Assembly (NCBI GenBank): GCA_023453665.1 | Contig: JAEXTA010000089.1 | Coordinates: 70,860-134,859 of the forward strand | From: Bacteroidota bacterium | GTDB taxonomy: Bacteria; Bacteroidota; Ignavibacteria; Ignavibacteriales; Ignavibacteriaceae | Direction of reading: 5' to 3' | Length of the DNA stretch: 64,000 bases | Shown here: positions 41,901 through 49,800 of the stretch, one piece after another | Position numbering within the stretch: the stretch's first letter is position 1 | How the letters are laid out: each line of letters begins with the position of its first letter | Notes under the pieces: model-generated | What the model was told of the DNA's origin: nothing | What the model saw: only the letters and a program-made list of their open reading frames with translations | The model's database searches: none | Translations under genes and position numbers: made by a program

Positions 41901-42090
41901 TGTTAAGCCCCTCTTCGGTTCCTATCCACAGAAAACCTTTTTTATCCTGTATGATTGATGTAACCCTGTTCGAGCTTAATCCATTTTCCAAAGTAAGATT
42001 TTGAAAATAAAATTCCGGTAACTGTGCTTTAACAGGAAAACATATAAACAAAACTATAACGATGAAATGAATAAAGTTGTTTTTTCTCAA
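38965..42090 (-). CDS. Propeller-sensor histidine kinase (reg_prop, Y_Y_Y, HisKA_3)
   Basis: The 1041-residue kinase has a signal peptide, about fourteen reg_prop repeats (25-700; LGTEEGLNRYDGYRFKSY, ILEDSKGNLWIGTYGDGI) that form two seven-bladed propellers outside the inner membrane, a Y_Y_Y domain (about 715-780; YKLEGLDKNWNYVDNRR), a membrane segment near 790-810, then HisKA_3 with ERKRIASELHDSIGQNL (His851) and a HATPase domain with NNIIKHSRA, DNGIGF and GFGLENLKKR. There is no receiver or AraC part, so it needs a separate regulator, most likely the NarL-type protein at 37612. The start is TTG with no clear ribosome site. The ligand may be a polysaccharide, as for related sensors, but this is inferred. 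Confidence 0.93.
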   Translation of the reverse strand: MRKNNFIHFIVIVLFICFPVKAQLPEFYFQNLTLENGLSSNRVTSIIQDKKGFLWIGTEEGLNRYDGYRFKSYYKKRGDNNSLSHNYIWSLCEDKNGYIWIATNGGGLNKFDPVTEKFIQYKFDSLNTSSLSSDIVQCVYIDKQNNLWVGTWSEGLNLYDPASDSFNRFKHNPEDEKSISSDKIWCVYEDSKDNLWVGTEKGGLNLFDRSNNNFTHYLPDKNPGTSISGTSAVTLLEDSKGNLWIGTYGDGIDRFNNENKIFTNFKADLSPGSLTGNFIWKIFEDNQGLIWIATQSNGICYYDYELNKFFPVALSPQNPTDVSSNNGRTIYEDNTSNLWIGTIVGGVFKTDRKQKKFSTIKTTAGKQNSLPEDFIFTMCEDKAGDIWIGTYSYLCKLFPDGRIKTYSTAGKASVEGEIIRYIFEDSKFNLWVGTYFGKLNKYDRETDSFIKYDLDFEKDNPGANNIRTIFEDSEGNLWFGSNGDGLKKFNAGTNTFEVLNTKNSNISGDGILSITEDSDGFLWIGTFSKGLNKFDKKKKSFQHFFPNDDDTTSLGDISVPELFVDSKGVLWVGTFSGGLSRYDSQKNIFETYTEENGLAGNFVCGILEDDNYNLWISTSKGISKFSLTAKTFKNYDFNDGLQKGEFNPAAKLKTKNGMFYFGGLNGINYFHPDSLSTNSSLVPVTLTSFKVHNNEKIFSENISYADTLRLNYDEDNFSFEFASLDYTLPERNKYAYKLEGLDKNWNYVDNRRFANYTHLDPGEYIFRVKATNHAGSWNEAGVSVLLIIKPPFWATFWFRGILIFGLIGIVGFIYRLRISNLEKEKKSQEEFSKRLIQSQEEERKRIASELHDSIGQNLLLIKNYASLGKKSKELETGIKHFEDISDNTASAIDEVRRIAYNLHPYHLERLGLTNAILSILDNAEISSQINFDIKADNIDNILLKETEINLFRIIQECINNIIKHSRAEKAEITIEKKEFEIVIKIKDNGIGFSQSGEISAQDYAKGFGLENLKKRINLIKGEIKINSESGKGTEVMIKLPI

Positions 42091-42177
42091 ACGGGTTAGC
42101 TTTTTGTGTTTTGTGAAATTCAGGAAAAAAGAAATGAAAAATTCAGGAGAGATACAAGAATAACTCTGTTAAAAGTT

Positions 42178-42204
42178 CCACCCTCTCCGTCAATGAGAGG
42201 GTGG
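42178..42204 (-). terminator. Stem-loop downstream of the kelch protein gene
   Basis: CCACCCTCTC (42178-42187) and GAGAGGGTGG (42195-42204) form a perfect ten-base stem with a seven-base loop, ten bases past the stop at 42215. The T-tract on the minus strand is weak (AACTTTTAAC). Confidence 0.6.
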
Positions 42205-42214
42205 CTGGATTTCA

Positions 42215-43819
42215 TTATTTTATTAAAATCATTTCCTTTGTCTGGTAAAAACTGCCAGATTGTAATCGATAAAAATAAATTCCACTTGAAAGATTGCCTG
42301 CATTAAACTGAATTGAGTGGTTACCAATTTCTTTGTATTCATTAACTAATGTCTTAACCTCTTCGCCAAGAAGATTGTAGATTTTTAGAATAGTAGTTCC
42401 AGCATCAGGAAGTGAGAATCTTATTGTTGTTGTTGGATTAAATGGATTTGGATAGTTCTGTTCCAAACTAAAGGAATAGGATAAGTCTATTTCTGCCTCA
42501 ACAACATTCGAGAAATTAAAACTACCGTCATAGTCAATTTGTTTTAACCGATAAAAATATTTTCCCGGTTCAAGCTCGCTGTCAATAAATGAATATTGTT
42601 TTGTTTCTGTTGTGGTTCCTGATCCGCTTACAGTTCCAATAGCAGCGTAACCAACTCCGTCATCACTTCTCTGAATTTCAAAATGTGAATTGTTTTTTTC
42701 TGATGCGGTTGTCCAATTTAATTTCACACTGTTACTGCTAACAGAAACATTAAATGAAATTAGTTCAACCGGGATAAATCCTCCGTCACCTGTCCAGCAA
42801 GTCGACTGATAATTCGTTGATGAACCGCCCATGTTGCCGCCGCCATAAAACAATTTTACTTGTGAAGACATATAAAAAGAAAGCGCCAGTCCTCTTTCTG
42901 ATGCAACATCTCCATCATAAGTCCACGTATTGATTGACGGATCATAATAAAATACTTTTGGGTTTGATGGATATTGGGTATAACCGCCGCCGGATCCAAC
43001 CAGCACGATATAATTATTAACAGTTGTGGTTGTCCACTTGCAGAAGCTTACAGGTTCGGGAAGCGGTGCAATAGAACTCCAGGTGTTCGTGGCTATTTCA
43101 TATTTCATACATGCAGTCTGATCGCCGCCGGTCGGTACCAATCCTCCGACGAGATATAAAAATCCGTTATGATATGCTAATCCGGCGTATCTTTTAATTA
43201 TTGGTGATGGAGATAACACACTCCATGTATCAGTAGAAATACTGTAGCGTTCAAGATATGATGCCGGCGCAGTTGTGCTGTAATTAGAACAATGTGCATA
43301 AATGTAATCACCGCCTCCCCAAACAATTGCGTTCTGAGCATCCATAATATTTGTTGAAGCACTGACAAGTGCTCTCCAGATACCTGTCCCGCTGCCGTCC
43401 GGAGAAAATTTTTCGAATGTAGTTAAAGCGGCAGTTCCTGATATTTTATAAAGTTCACCATCTGCAACACAATAACCGCTGTTGTAGCCCGGGTCAAGAC
43501 AAACGGTTGAACTGTCCCAGGTGTTTGTTGTCAGGTCGTAAGCCATTGCAAGAAGTCCGGCATTCTGCCCTGTGAATACATAAACATAATTTCCGATTTG
43601 ACCGCCGATTGAACGGCCAAAAGGCTGCATTGCATCCGGCATACTGTTCCAGTTTAGACTTAGCATCGATAAATTATTATCCACTGCAATTGGTCCTGAT
43701 TTGTTTCCGTTTTCATCCAGATATTTTTGATTTAGTTCTTCGGGTGATAGGTGATTTTGCGCACGTAAAAATGCGGATAAGAAAAAAGTAAAAATGAAAA
43801 GTTGTGAATATTTTTTCAT
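42215..43819 (-). CDS. Secreted kelch-repeat protein with FN3-like module and T9SS sorting domain
   Basis: The start is the ATG at 43819, preceded by AAAGGAGAATC; the frame stays open 20 codons further but without a signal. The 534-residue protein has a signal peptide (to about 22), kelch-type repeats (about 60-355; GGQIGNYVYVFTGQN, GFLYLVGGLVP, NYIVLVGSGGG), then a linker PVELISFNVSVSSNSVKLNW that opens an FN3-like module (to about 445; FEIQRSDDGVGYAAIG, YFYRLKQIDYDGSF). A T9SS sorting domain ends it. The FN3-like module recurs in the proteins at 55896 and 62126. It should be surface-exposed. A TGTCAC box lies 52 bases upstream. Confidence 0.87.
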   Translation of the reverse strand: MKKYSQLFIFTFFLSAFLRAQNHLSPEELNQKYLDENGNKSGPIAVDNNLSMLSLNWNSMPDAMQPFGRSIGGQIGNYVYVFTGQNAGLLAMAYDLTTNTWDSSTVCLDPGYNSGYCVADGELYKISGTAALTTFEKFSPDGSGTGIWRALVSASTNIMDAQNAIVWGGGDYIYAHCSNYSTTAPASYLERYSISTDTWSVLSPSPIIKRYAGLAYHNGFLYLVGGLVPTGGDQTACMKYEIATNTWSSIAPLPEPVSFCKWTTTTVNNYIVLVGSGGGYTQYPSNPKVFYYDPSINTWTYDGDVASERGLALSFYMSSQVKLFYGGGNMGGSSTNYQSTCWTGDGGFIPVELISFNVSVSSNSVKLNWTTASEKNNSHFEIQRSDDGVGYAAIGTVSGSGTTTETKQYSFIDSELEPGKYFYRLKQIDYDGSFNFSNVVEAEIDLSYSFSLEQNYPNPFNPTTTIRFSLPDAGTTILKIYNLLGEEVKTLVNEYKEIGNHSIQFNAGNLSSGIYFYRLQSGSFYQTKEMILIK

Positions 43820-43870
43820 GATTCTCCTTTTATTACGATGAGTGAGAAATAACTTAAAGAATATTAAACT

Positions 43871-43880
43871 AAGTGACAAT
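43871..43880 (-). promoter_or_regulatory. TGTCAC box upstream of a T9SS gene
   Basis: ATTGTCACTT on the minus strand, 52 bases before the ATG at 43819. The same core occurs before two other T9SS genes (57461 and 61991), so it may be a promoter element. Confidence 0.25.
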
Positions 43881-43979
43881 GAAATAATATTTTTTCATTT
43901 ACCGTATATTCAATAGTAAGTTTAAAATGTGTCCTTTAATTTATTTGGGATCTTAATTTTCAATTAAGAAAAAGCGAAT

Positions 43980-44684
43980 ATGAAAACTATAGGACTTATC
44001 GGCGGAACCGGCTGGTTATCAACTATTGAATACTACCGTGAATTGAATCTTGGTATTAATAAAAGACTCGGTGGATTAAGTTCGGCGAGGATAATACTCG
44101 ATTCATACAACTATGGTGATATTGATAACCTAAACAAAGCGAATGACCACGAAGGAATTTTAAAACTAATAATTGAATCTGCTATTAAGCTCCAGCAGAG
44201 TGGGGCTGAGTGTATTTTGCTTTGCGCAAACACTCTTCATATGTATGCCGAAAAACTTATTGATAAAATTTCTGTTCCATTAATTCATATTGGTGATGCA
44301 ACAGCCTCAGAAATAAAACAGCGTAACATTTCAACTATTGCTTTACTTGGAACTAAGTGGACAATGGAAAAGGATTTTTACAAAGCAAGGTTAAATAATT
44401 ACGGAATAAAATCTCTTGTTCCTTCTTCTGATGAAATTAATTTTATTCATTCAGCAATTATGAATGAGTTACTTAAAGAAAATTTCAGGGTTGAAACCAA
44501 AAACAGGTTTTTAGAAACCGTTAAGAATTTATTATCTCAAGGTGCAGAAGGAATAGTTCTTGGCTGTACAGAAATTCCGTTGATTATCAGCCAAAAGGAT
44601 TTTGAAGTTCCTGTGTTTAATACATTAACAATACATGCTAAAGCTGCCATTGATTTTGCTTTATCATATAAAGAAAGCAGTTAA
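43980..44684 (+). CDS. Aspartate/glutamate racemase family protein
   Basis: The 234-residue protein has the two-domain racemase fold with both catalytic cysteines: CANTLHMYAEKL in the N-terminal half and GCTEIPLIIS in the C-terminal half. The N terminus MKTIGLIGGTGWLSTIEYYRELN corresponds to the GGMSWEST..YY motif of YgeA-type aspartate/glutamate racemases, here with GGTGW. It is PLP-independent and cytoplasmic. Likely products are D-Asp or D-Glu, or a related amino-acid epimer. Both cysteines present argue for activity. It stands alone on the plus strand and ends in a strong terminator that overlaps its stop codon. Confidence 0.9.
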   Translation: MKTIGLIGGTGWLSTIEYYRELNLGINKRLGGLSSARIILDSYNYGDIDNLNKANDHEGILKLIIESAIKLQQSGAECILLCANTLHMYAEKLIDKISVPLIHIGDATASEIKQRNISTIALLGTKWTMEKDFYKARLNNYGIKSLVPSSDEINFIHSAIMNELLKENFRVETKNRFLETVKNLLSQGAEGIVLGCTEIPLIISQKDFEVPVFNTLTIHAKAAIDFALSYKESS

Positions 44685-44705
44685 AAAACTGCTTTCGCTT
44701 TTTCT
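44673..44705 (+). terminator. Intrinsic terminator overlapping the racemase stop
   Basis: GAAAGCAGTT (44673-44682) pairs with AACTGCTTTC (44687-44696) around AAAA, followed by GCTTTTTC. The stop codon is inside the stem-loop. Confidence 0.8.
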
Positions 44706-44726
44706 CAATCTTATTCTTTATCTCGC

Positions 44727-45527
44727 TCACATAAAAAGTTCTTTAAAAAACTTTTTCATATCCTCCCAGCTTTTTTCATCAGCAGCTTTATTGTAAGCGA
44801 TTGGAATATTGAATTTCTTTCCAACACTATCTGCGGCTGGATTTGTAAATGCATGTAATCCATCCGGATAATTTATGAACTCATATTTTAACCCGGCATC
44901 ACTCATTACTTTTTCAAAACCAGCGATCTGTTCTTGCGGAATAAACCCATCTGCTTCACCATTACAGACTAACATTTTTGCTTTAACAACTGATGGATCG
45001 GGAATTGAGTCTGTTGGAAGACTTCCATGAAAACTTACTACACCATTCAAATCAGCTCCGTTAACAGCCATATTCAGAACAACACCTCCGCCGAAACAAT
45101 ACCCAATTGCAGCAACTTTATTGGGATTAGTCTGTTGTTGTTCTTTGAGAAGTTTTATCGCAGCATTAAATCTTGCAGCAGCTTCTTCGGGATTCTGCAT
45201 AACACCACCTGCGAGCGCTCCGGCATCAGTAGGATTATCAACTGTTTTACCGTCACCATACATATCTATTGCCAGGGCTGTATATCCAAGTTCTGCTAAT
45301 TTTCTCGCTCTCATTTTTGCATAATCATTATTACCCCACCATTCGTGAACAACGATAACACCCGGTCTTTGTCCTTTTATTTTTTCGTCATAAGCAAGAT
45401 ATCCTTTCAAAGTTGTACCGTTTGAGGAGTATGTAACATCTTTGGTTGTGATGGTTGACTCGACTTCTTTTTTTGTACATCCTGCAAATATCAAAAATGA
45501 CAAAATGATTAATGATAAGTACTTCAT
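44727..45527 (-). CDS. Dienelactone hydrolase-family lipoprotein
   Basis: The start is the ATG at 45527 (AAAGGATTAAGT upstream); the longer frame adds 28 residues without a signal. The 266-residue protein begins with a lipoprotein signal ending FLIFAGC. It then has the dienelactone hydrolase alpha/beta fold: PGVIVVHEWWGNNDYAK.RA..LA..GYTALAIDMYGDGK, nucleophile elbow GYCFGGG (Cys144), acid NGEADGFIP and His in YPDGLHAFTNP. Cys-Asp-His is the family triad. It should sit at the periplasmic side of a membrane. The physiological ester is unknown. It is monocistronic as far as can be seen. Confidence 0.9.
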   Translation of the reverse strand: MKYLSLIILSFLIFAGCTKKEVESTITTKDVTYSSNGTTLKGYLAYDEKIKGQRPGVIVVHEWWGNNDYAKMRARKLAELGYTALAIDMYGDGKTVDNPTDAGALAGGVMQNPEEAAARFNAAIKLLKEQQQTNPNKVAAIGYCFGGGVVLNMAVNGADLNGVVSFHGSLPTDSIPDPSVVKAKMLVCNGEADGFIPQEQIAGFEKVMSDAGLKYEFINYPDGLHAFTNPAADSVGKKFNIPIAYNKAADEKSWEDMKKFFKELFM

Positions 45528-45747
45528 ACTTAATCCTTTCTTAAAAAATTTATTGGTCAAATGAGGTGTTTGGAAATCAGTTACTTGCAAAACTATAAAA
45601 AGAATGTGCAATCACAAATGCTTTAATTCTGTGGTAAGGTTTATATGCGGGTGATTTTTATTTCAACAGGAAAATTAGTTTTCGGATAATTATATCCAGT
45701 AGTTTTTGATCAATTAAATATTTTTAGTTTTGAAATTGCCGAAGTCA

Positions 45748-46518
45748 TTACCCTCTTTCAAGTTCCTGATCTATTAACGAGATTAGTTTTTTACACAAAC
45801 TTTTCATCCGCTCTAATTGGTTGTTCATAACTGAAAACTCATAGACCGCCATTGCAAAACCGTTTTTTTGCTTCCGGTTTTTTAACAATTGATTAAAATC
45901 TTTACCGGAAAGTTTAACGTTTTCACCTTGCTGTCCATTAGAAAATTGAAATGTGAGATTTTTTACCATCGAATTGATATCTAAAATACCGTAAGCAGGT
46001 TCGTAAAGCATGACTTCTGCATCGTACCGAAAATGTTCTTCTTCGTACTTTAACTTTTTATACAGTGTCTCCAGGTTAAGTAAGCTGTTTTTTATAGAAT
46101 CACTTGAGATAATAGCCAGGTTTCCGGAGTTGGTCAGTTCCTGAAATGTATTATTTATCTGAAAAAATTTTTGCCAGGTATATACATTAACAGCATGCCT
46201 GTTAAACATATTAAGATCAGCTAATGGTTGTCCTTCAAAATAATTTACAACCTCTTTTGCAGAGATGATCTGAGAATTTCTTGTTGTGATGTAATTATCA
46301 ATCTCGGCAATATTCAGGTTAAGGTCAGTTTTTAAATTGATCAGGTAATGAAGTTCTTTGTTTCGTTGTTTACGCAGCTCATTCCAATTGTTTACCTGGA
46401 GTGCAATTAAAATTCCCACTACAACCAAAAGAATTTCCCCAATTGCATAACGAAGATAGCTTGCTGCTTTGTTTTCTGAAGCAAGTTTTTGCCTGATGTT
46501 TCTGAAAATTCTAATCAT
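45748..46518 (-). CDS. DUF6090-family membrane protein (copy 2)
   Basis: The 256-residue protein matches the DUF6090 pattern in its first ~55 residues: MIRIFRNIRQKLASENKAASYLRYAIGEI, then a single membrane helix LLVVVGILIALQVNNWNE. The remaining ~200 residues are helical and periplasmic or cytoplasmic, with blocks FQELTNSGNLAIISSDSIKNSLLNLETLYK shared with the upstream copy. No catalytic motif is visible. Its ATG overlaps the end of the upstream gene by eight bases (ATGATTAG), so the two are co-translated. Function is unknown in the family. Confidence 0.85.
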   Translation of the reverse strand: MIRIFRNIRQKLASENKAASYLRYAIGEILLVVVGILIALQVNNWNELRKQRNKELHYLINLKTDLNLNIAEIDNYITTRNSQIISAKEVVNYFEGQPLADLNMFNRHAVNVYTWQKFFQINNTFQELTNSGNLAIISSDSIKNSLLNLETLYKKLKYEEEHFRYDAEVMLYEPAYGILDINSMVKNLTFQFSNGQQGENVKLSGKDFNQLLKNRKQKNGFAMAVYEFSVMNNQLERMKSLCKKLISLIDQELERG

Positions 46519-47272
46519 AATTATTCAATTCTTTATTGAGTAATAGTACAATAGCATTGGTATCTTCCACCAATAACTTTAAATACTTAATCGCATCCTG
46601 ATTAATCCAAAAATGAGCTGCAGAATTATTAATATAAAAGATTCTATTAGTTCTTAAATCATTAGCAAACTTATTTAGGGATTCAGAGGGAAAAAGAAAT
46701 GCGGAGGAGGGTTCATATCGCATAATGTTATGCTGATAATAAAATGGAGCATCTATAGGAAGCACCCAATCTATATCAATTCGAATCCTTTCTGCAACCT
46801 GCTTATGTTTTGTATAAAGCTTTACAAGTTTATCACGCAAACTTGTGTTTCGAATTACTCTTAAATTTCCGGTACTTGATAATTCACTAAACGTTGAAGA
46901 TGAAGGGGTGAAAATCGGGAAAATACTTCCATACTTGAAATACTCATAAGCATAATAAACTAACAGGGAATCGCTGGAATCATTACTCTTTAATGCCCCG
47001 GATAAAAGTTCAATCGCCTGAATACCTTTTTCCAAATCTTTTATATAAGAATTAAAATTAGCTACATCTTCTTTGTTTTCTTCGAGAAGTCTATTTAGAT
47101 ATAAGGTTTCTTGTATACCGGATTTACGATCTTCATTCCAGTTATTTATTTGCAACGCAATTAAAATTCCAACAACAACAAGCACAATTTCCCCAATAGC
47201 ATAGCGCAGGTATGCCGCTACTTTATTTTCAGCAGCGAGTTTTTGTCTTATATTTCTGAAAAATCTAATCAT
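46511..47272 (-). CDS. DUF6090-family membrane protein (copy 1)
   Basis: I start at the ATG 47272, where the family N terminus MIRFFRNIRQKLAAENKVAAYLRYAIGEI begins; the frame is open 17 codons further. The 253-residue protein has one membrane helix (about 30-48, VLVVVGILIALQINNWNE), then a ~200-residue helical part with FSELSSTGNLRVIRNTSLRDKLVKLYTKH matching the downstream copy. The two copies are clearly tandem duplicates that have diverged outside the first 50 residues. An AmpG-like transporter gene lies just upstream in the same direction (54-base gap). Confidence 0.85.
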   Translation of the reverse strand: MIRFFRNIRQKLAAENKVAAYLRYAIGEIVLVVVGILIALQINNWNEDRKSGIQETLYLNRLLEENKEDVANFNSYIKDLEKGIQAIELLSGALKSNDSSDSLLVYYAYEYFKYGSIFPIFTPSSSTFSELSSTGNLRVIRNTSLRDKLVKLYTKHKQVAERIRIDIDWVLPIDAPFYYQHNIMRYEPSSAFLFPSESLNKFANDLRTNRIFYINNSAAHFWINQDAIKYLKLLVEDTNAIVLLLNKELNNYD

Positions 47273-47326
47273 TGCTTTTTTCTTCGGGAAGATCTCGTTT
47301 ATAATTATTATGCTAATTAACATTAG

Positions 47327-48730
47327 CTATTTCAATTCTGCCCCGGCAATATTTGTTTCGTGACCGGGGACCATAATTACTAATTTGTTTGTTTCATTAT
47401 ACCGGTGTTCTAATTCGTCTACGCGTTTCTGATGTTTTTCAAAATTAATGAATCTCATAAGTATAAGCATTGTAGCCGCAAAGAAAATATATCCGAGAAT
47501 TACATACTCCCAATCAAGAAATCCTTTTAGTTGTCCCATAATTGCAGCCCCGGCAGCTAAACCCAGATTTGATACTGCCATATAAAGTGTAAACTGAGTT
47601 ACTGAAATTCGCTTCCAGCATAATTGCATAGCCGACGCAAAAATTGCGATGGTTGTAAATGTAACAAGTGTATAGAAGCAAATGATAAATGCTGTAATAA
47701 AAACTTCACTTTGCCAATAAGTTCTGAGAAATGACATTGAAGCAACCAATAGAATTAAGATAACCAGATAGATGGAGATCATTTTTACTTTACCGAAATA
47801 GTCTATCAGAAATCCGCCAATGATCATTCCAAGAATTCCGGAAATCAAATTTGCTGTCGCAAAAATTTGAGAGTAATGAGTGTCGACCCATCCAAGATGC
47901 TGAACGGTAAATACCGGCAATACTGTATCAATCAATCCTCGACCGACTGAAAAACTAAATGCAGCTATTCCCATTATTAAACTTACTGGCAGAAAGAACA
48001 CTTTGAATAAACTTTTAAAAACTTCTTTCCAGCTATGAAGTTGAATAGCGCCTGATGATTTTGAAACCCTTCCGTTTGTCCACGGTAATAATTTTTCTCC
48101 GGGACGTTCACGCAGTAATAAAGGAATAAGAATTATTAACGAGACAATAAACGAGAAAGAAATAATTGCGTAGAAAAATCCTTGTTCACTGATTATCCTG
48201 CTGCCCAAAGCAACTGAACCGGATATTCCTAAAGTTTTTGAACCCCACATTAATCCATTTGCTCTTGCCTGTTGTTCAACAGGAAGAATATCTATCGCCA
48301 TTCCATCAACAGCAATATCCTGTGATACACTGAAAAAATTTACAATAAATCCCAGAACCATTAATGCGGGCAAATTGTTTAATGGGTCTGTAATTAATGA
48401 CATTGAAAGAAAACTCAGAATTAATCCAAGTTGTCCGAATAAAACCCATGGTCTTCTTCTTCCCATAGGCAAATAGGTGAATCGATCCATAAACGGTGCG
48501 TTAATAATTTTCAAACTCCAAGGCAATGCAACAACTGCTACGAATGAACCAATTTCTGCCGGAGTTTTTCCGTTCATTGCAAGCCATGCGGGTATGGCGT
48601 ACCACAATAACCCTTCTGGTATTCCCTGCGCAATGTAAAGTGCCGAGAAAGTAAAATATCTTAGAAAACTGTTTTCAGATAATGAAGGAAAGGACTTTAA
48701 TTTTATGTTATCTGATTTTACAGAAAGCAT
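47327..48730 (-). CDS. AmpG-like MFS transporter
   Basis: The 467-residue protein is a 12-helix major facilitator. Its N terminus (YIAQGIPEGLLWYAIPAWLAMNGKTPAEIG) and the early loop FMDRFTYLPMGRRRPWVLFGQ, then SVSQDIAVDGMAIDILP and RANGLMWGSKTLG, are the pattern of the AmpG/PAT-1 (muropeptide or acetyl-CoA transporter-like) branch; DRF..P.GRRRPW is diagnostic. AmpG imports anhydromuropeptides for wall recycling. The substrate here is not certain, and no wall-recycling gene is adjacent. The C-terminal tail is charged. It may be co-transcribed with the two DUF6090 genes. Confidence 0.87.
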   Translation of the reverse strand: MLSVKSDNIKLKSFPSLSENSFLRYFTFSALYIAQGIPEGLLWYAIPAWLAMNGKTPAEIGSFVAVVALPWSLKIINAPFMDRFTYLPMGRRRPWVLFGQLGLILSFLSMSLITDPLNNLPALMVLGFIVNFFSVSQDIAVDGMAIDILPVEQQARANGLMWGSKTLGISGSVALGSRIISEQGFFYAIISFSFIVSLIILIPLLLRERPGEKLLPWTNGRVSKSSGAIQLHSWKEVFKSLFKVFFLPVSLIMGIAAFSFSVGRGLIDTVLPVFTVQHLGWVDTHYSQIFATANLISGILGMIIGGFLIDYFGKVKMISIYLVILILLVASMSFLRTYWQSEVFITAFIICFYTLVTFTTIAIFASAMQLCWKRISVTQFTLYMAVSNLGLAAGAAIMGQLKGFLDWEYVILGYIFFAATMLILMRFINFEKHQKRVDELEHRYNETNKLVIMVPGHETNIAGAELK

Positions 48731-48769
48731 TTTACTCCTTTTAAAAGTGATGGATCTTTTATTAATGAG

Positions 48770-48801
48770 AAAGATGTCATCTTTCTAAAGACGACATCTT
48801 T
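48770..48801 (-). terminator. Hairpin between the MFS gene and the small exported genes
   Basis: AAAGATGTC (48770-48778) pairs with GACATCTTT (48793-48801), with an inner GAAAG/CTTTC-like loop. It follows the stop at 48818. The T-tract on the minus strand is poor. Confidence 0.5.
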
Positions 48802-48817
48802 TCATTAGAATTAATAA

Positions 48818-49234
48818 TTACTTTCTGTACTGTGTGCGGATAGTATAGATGTTATCCTTATGTGCCTGGAAATGTTTTACAACTTCTGCAAAAGCACCCG
48901 GGTGACGTTTATTTCCTCTTTCAACATATTCATCCCAGAATTTATCAAAGGAAGTCATGTCTTTTGCTGTGTACCAGAAGTTAAGATTCCATTCATCTCC
49001 CCAGTTATGAACGAACTGTCCGAAACTATAAATGTAACCTTCATCTACAAGCTCTCTAAGAATAGGAACAAATATTGAGTCAACTATTTTATTCACTTTT
49101 CCTGTTTCACTCATTGGAACCATGTTAAAGCTTGTTATAAGCAACGGGCGTTCATCATTTTGAGCAAAGTTTTTTTCACTGAAGAAGGCCACTACCAATA
49201 GTAAGATCGCAGATATTTTAGCTAATTGTTTCAT
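48818..49234 (-). CDS. Small exported protein of unknown function (copy B)
   Basis: The start is the ATG at 49234, eight bases from AAGGAG; an in-frame GTG lies three codons upstream. The 138-residue protein has a signal peptide ending FAQ and a compact domain with FNMVPMSETGKVNKIVDSIFVPILRELVDEG and HNWGDEWNLNFWYTAKDMTSFDKFWDEY. The layout (short signal, then a ~110-residue alpha/beta domain) resembles secreted dimeric alpha-beta barrel proteins and its neighbour at 49273, but I cannot name a family. It is last in a run of four small exported proteins with separate ribosome sites. Confidence 0.7.
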   Translation of the reverse strand: MKQLAKISAILLLVVAFFSEKNFAQNDERPLLITSFNMVPMSETGKVNKIVDSIFVPILRELVDEGYIYSFGQFVHNWGDEWNLNFWYTAKDMTSFDKFWDEYVERGNKRHPGAFAEVVKHFQAHKDNIYTIRTQYRK

Positions 49235-49272
49235 CGCACTCACTCCTTTTATTATTTGTTTTTATTGCAAGG

Positions 49273-49740
49273 TTAATTAATGGGTTTAAGAGTTACACCG
49301 CGAAAATATTTTGTGCCTATAAATTTTCTCATTTCAAATCGGGTGGAAATGAGATCACTTATTTTATCCTGATCTTTTATTTTAAAATGTTTAGCGGCTA
49401 TTTCGTTCACCTTATCTTCTTTGCTCTGGTCAAAATCAAGTGCATCGCCGAAACTTTTAAAAACATTTCCTACTGCTACATCCCAATCTTCGGGACTTGC
49501 AGGGTCATTGATTAGTATGTAATAATCAAGAATGAGTCCCTGTTTTTTAGCTTCCTCCTGTTGTGGAAGAACATTAGCACGAAGGTATTTCATATAATTA
49601 TCAAACTGACCCGGCATTGTTCTATAAAAACTTACTACGCGAACATTGTTTATTGAAAAATGTTCCTGCGCAAATGATGTTGAAGAATAAACGCCCATCA
49701 ACATTATAAAAGCGAATGTGATTTTTAATTTTGAAAACAA
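49273..49740 (-). CDS. Small exported protein of unknown function (copy A)
   Basis: The start codon is TTG at 49740, supported by AAGGAG seven bases upstream; no in-frame ATG or GTG fits better. The 155-residue protein has a signal peptide ending SFAQ and a domain with VRVVSFYRTMPGQFDNYMKYLRANVLPQQEEAKKQGLILDYYILIN. It has the shape of a secreted dimeric alpha-beta barrel (NIPSNAP-like) protein: one strand, a long helix with N..Y..Y, another strand. That is a guess from pattern only. It lies 38 bases before the gene at 48818 in the same direction. Confidence 0.68.
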   Translation of the reverse strand: MFSKLKITFAFIMLMGVYSSTSFAQEHFSINNVRVVSFYRTMPGQFDNYMKYLRANVLPQQEEAKKQGLILDYYILINDPASPEDWDVAVGNVFKSFGDALDFDQSKEDKVNEIAAKHFKIKDQDKISDLISTRFEMRKFIGTKYFRGVTLKPIN

Positions 49741-49800
49741 GATGCATCTCCTTTATAGTTTTTTAGTTTAGGAAAATTTTATTTGTTGAACACTTCGTTA

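Noticed and set aside
45528..45747. Gap between the hydrolase and DUF6090 genes
   Set aside because: No frame above about 30 codons with a start, no hairpin and no repeat that I can see.
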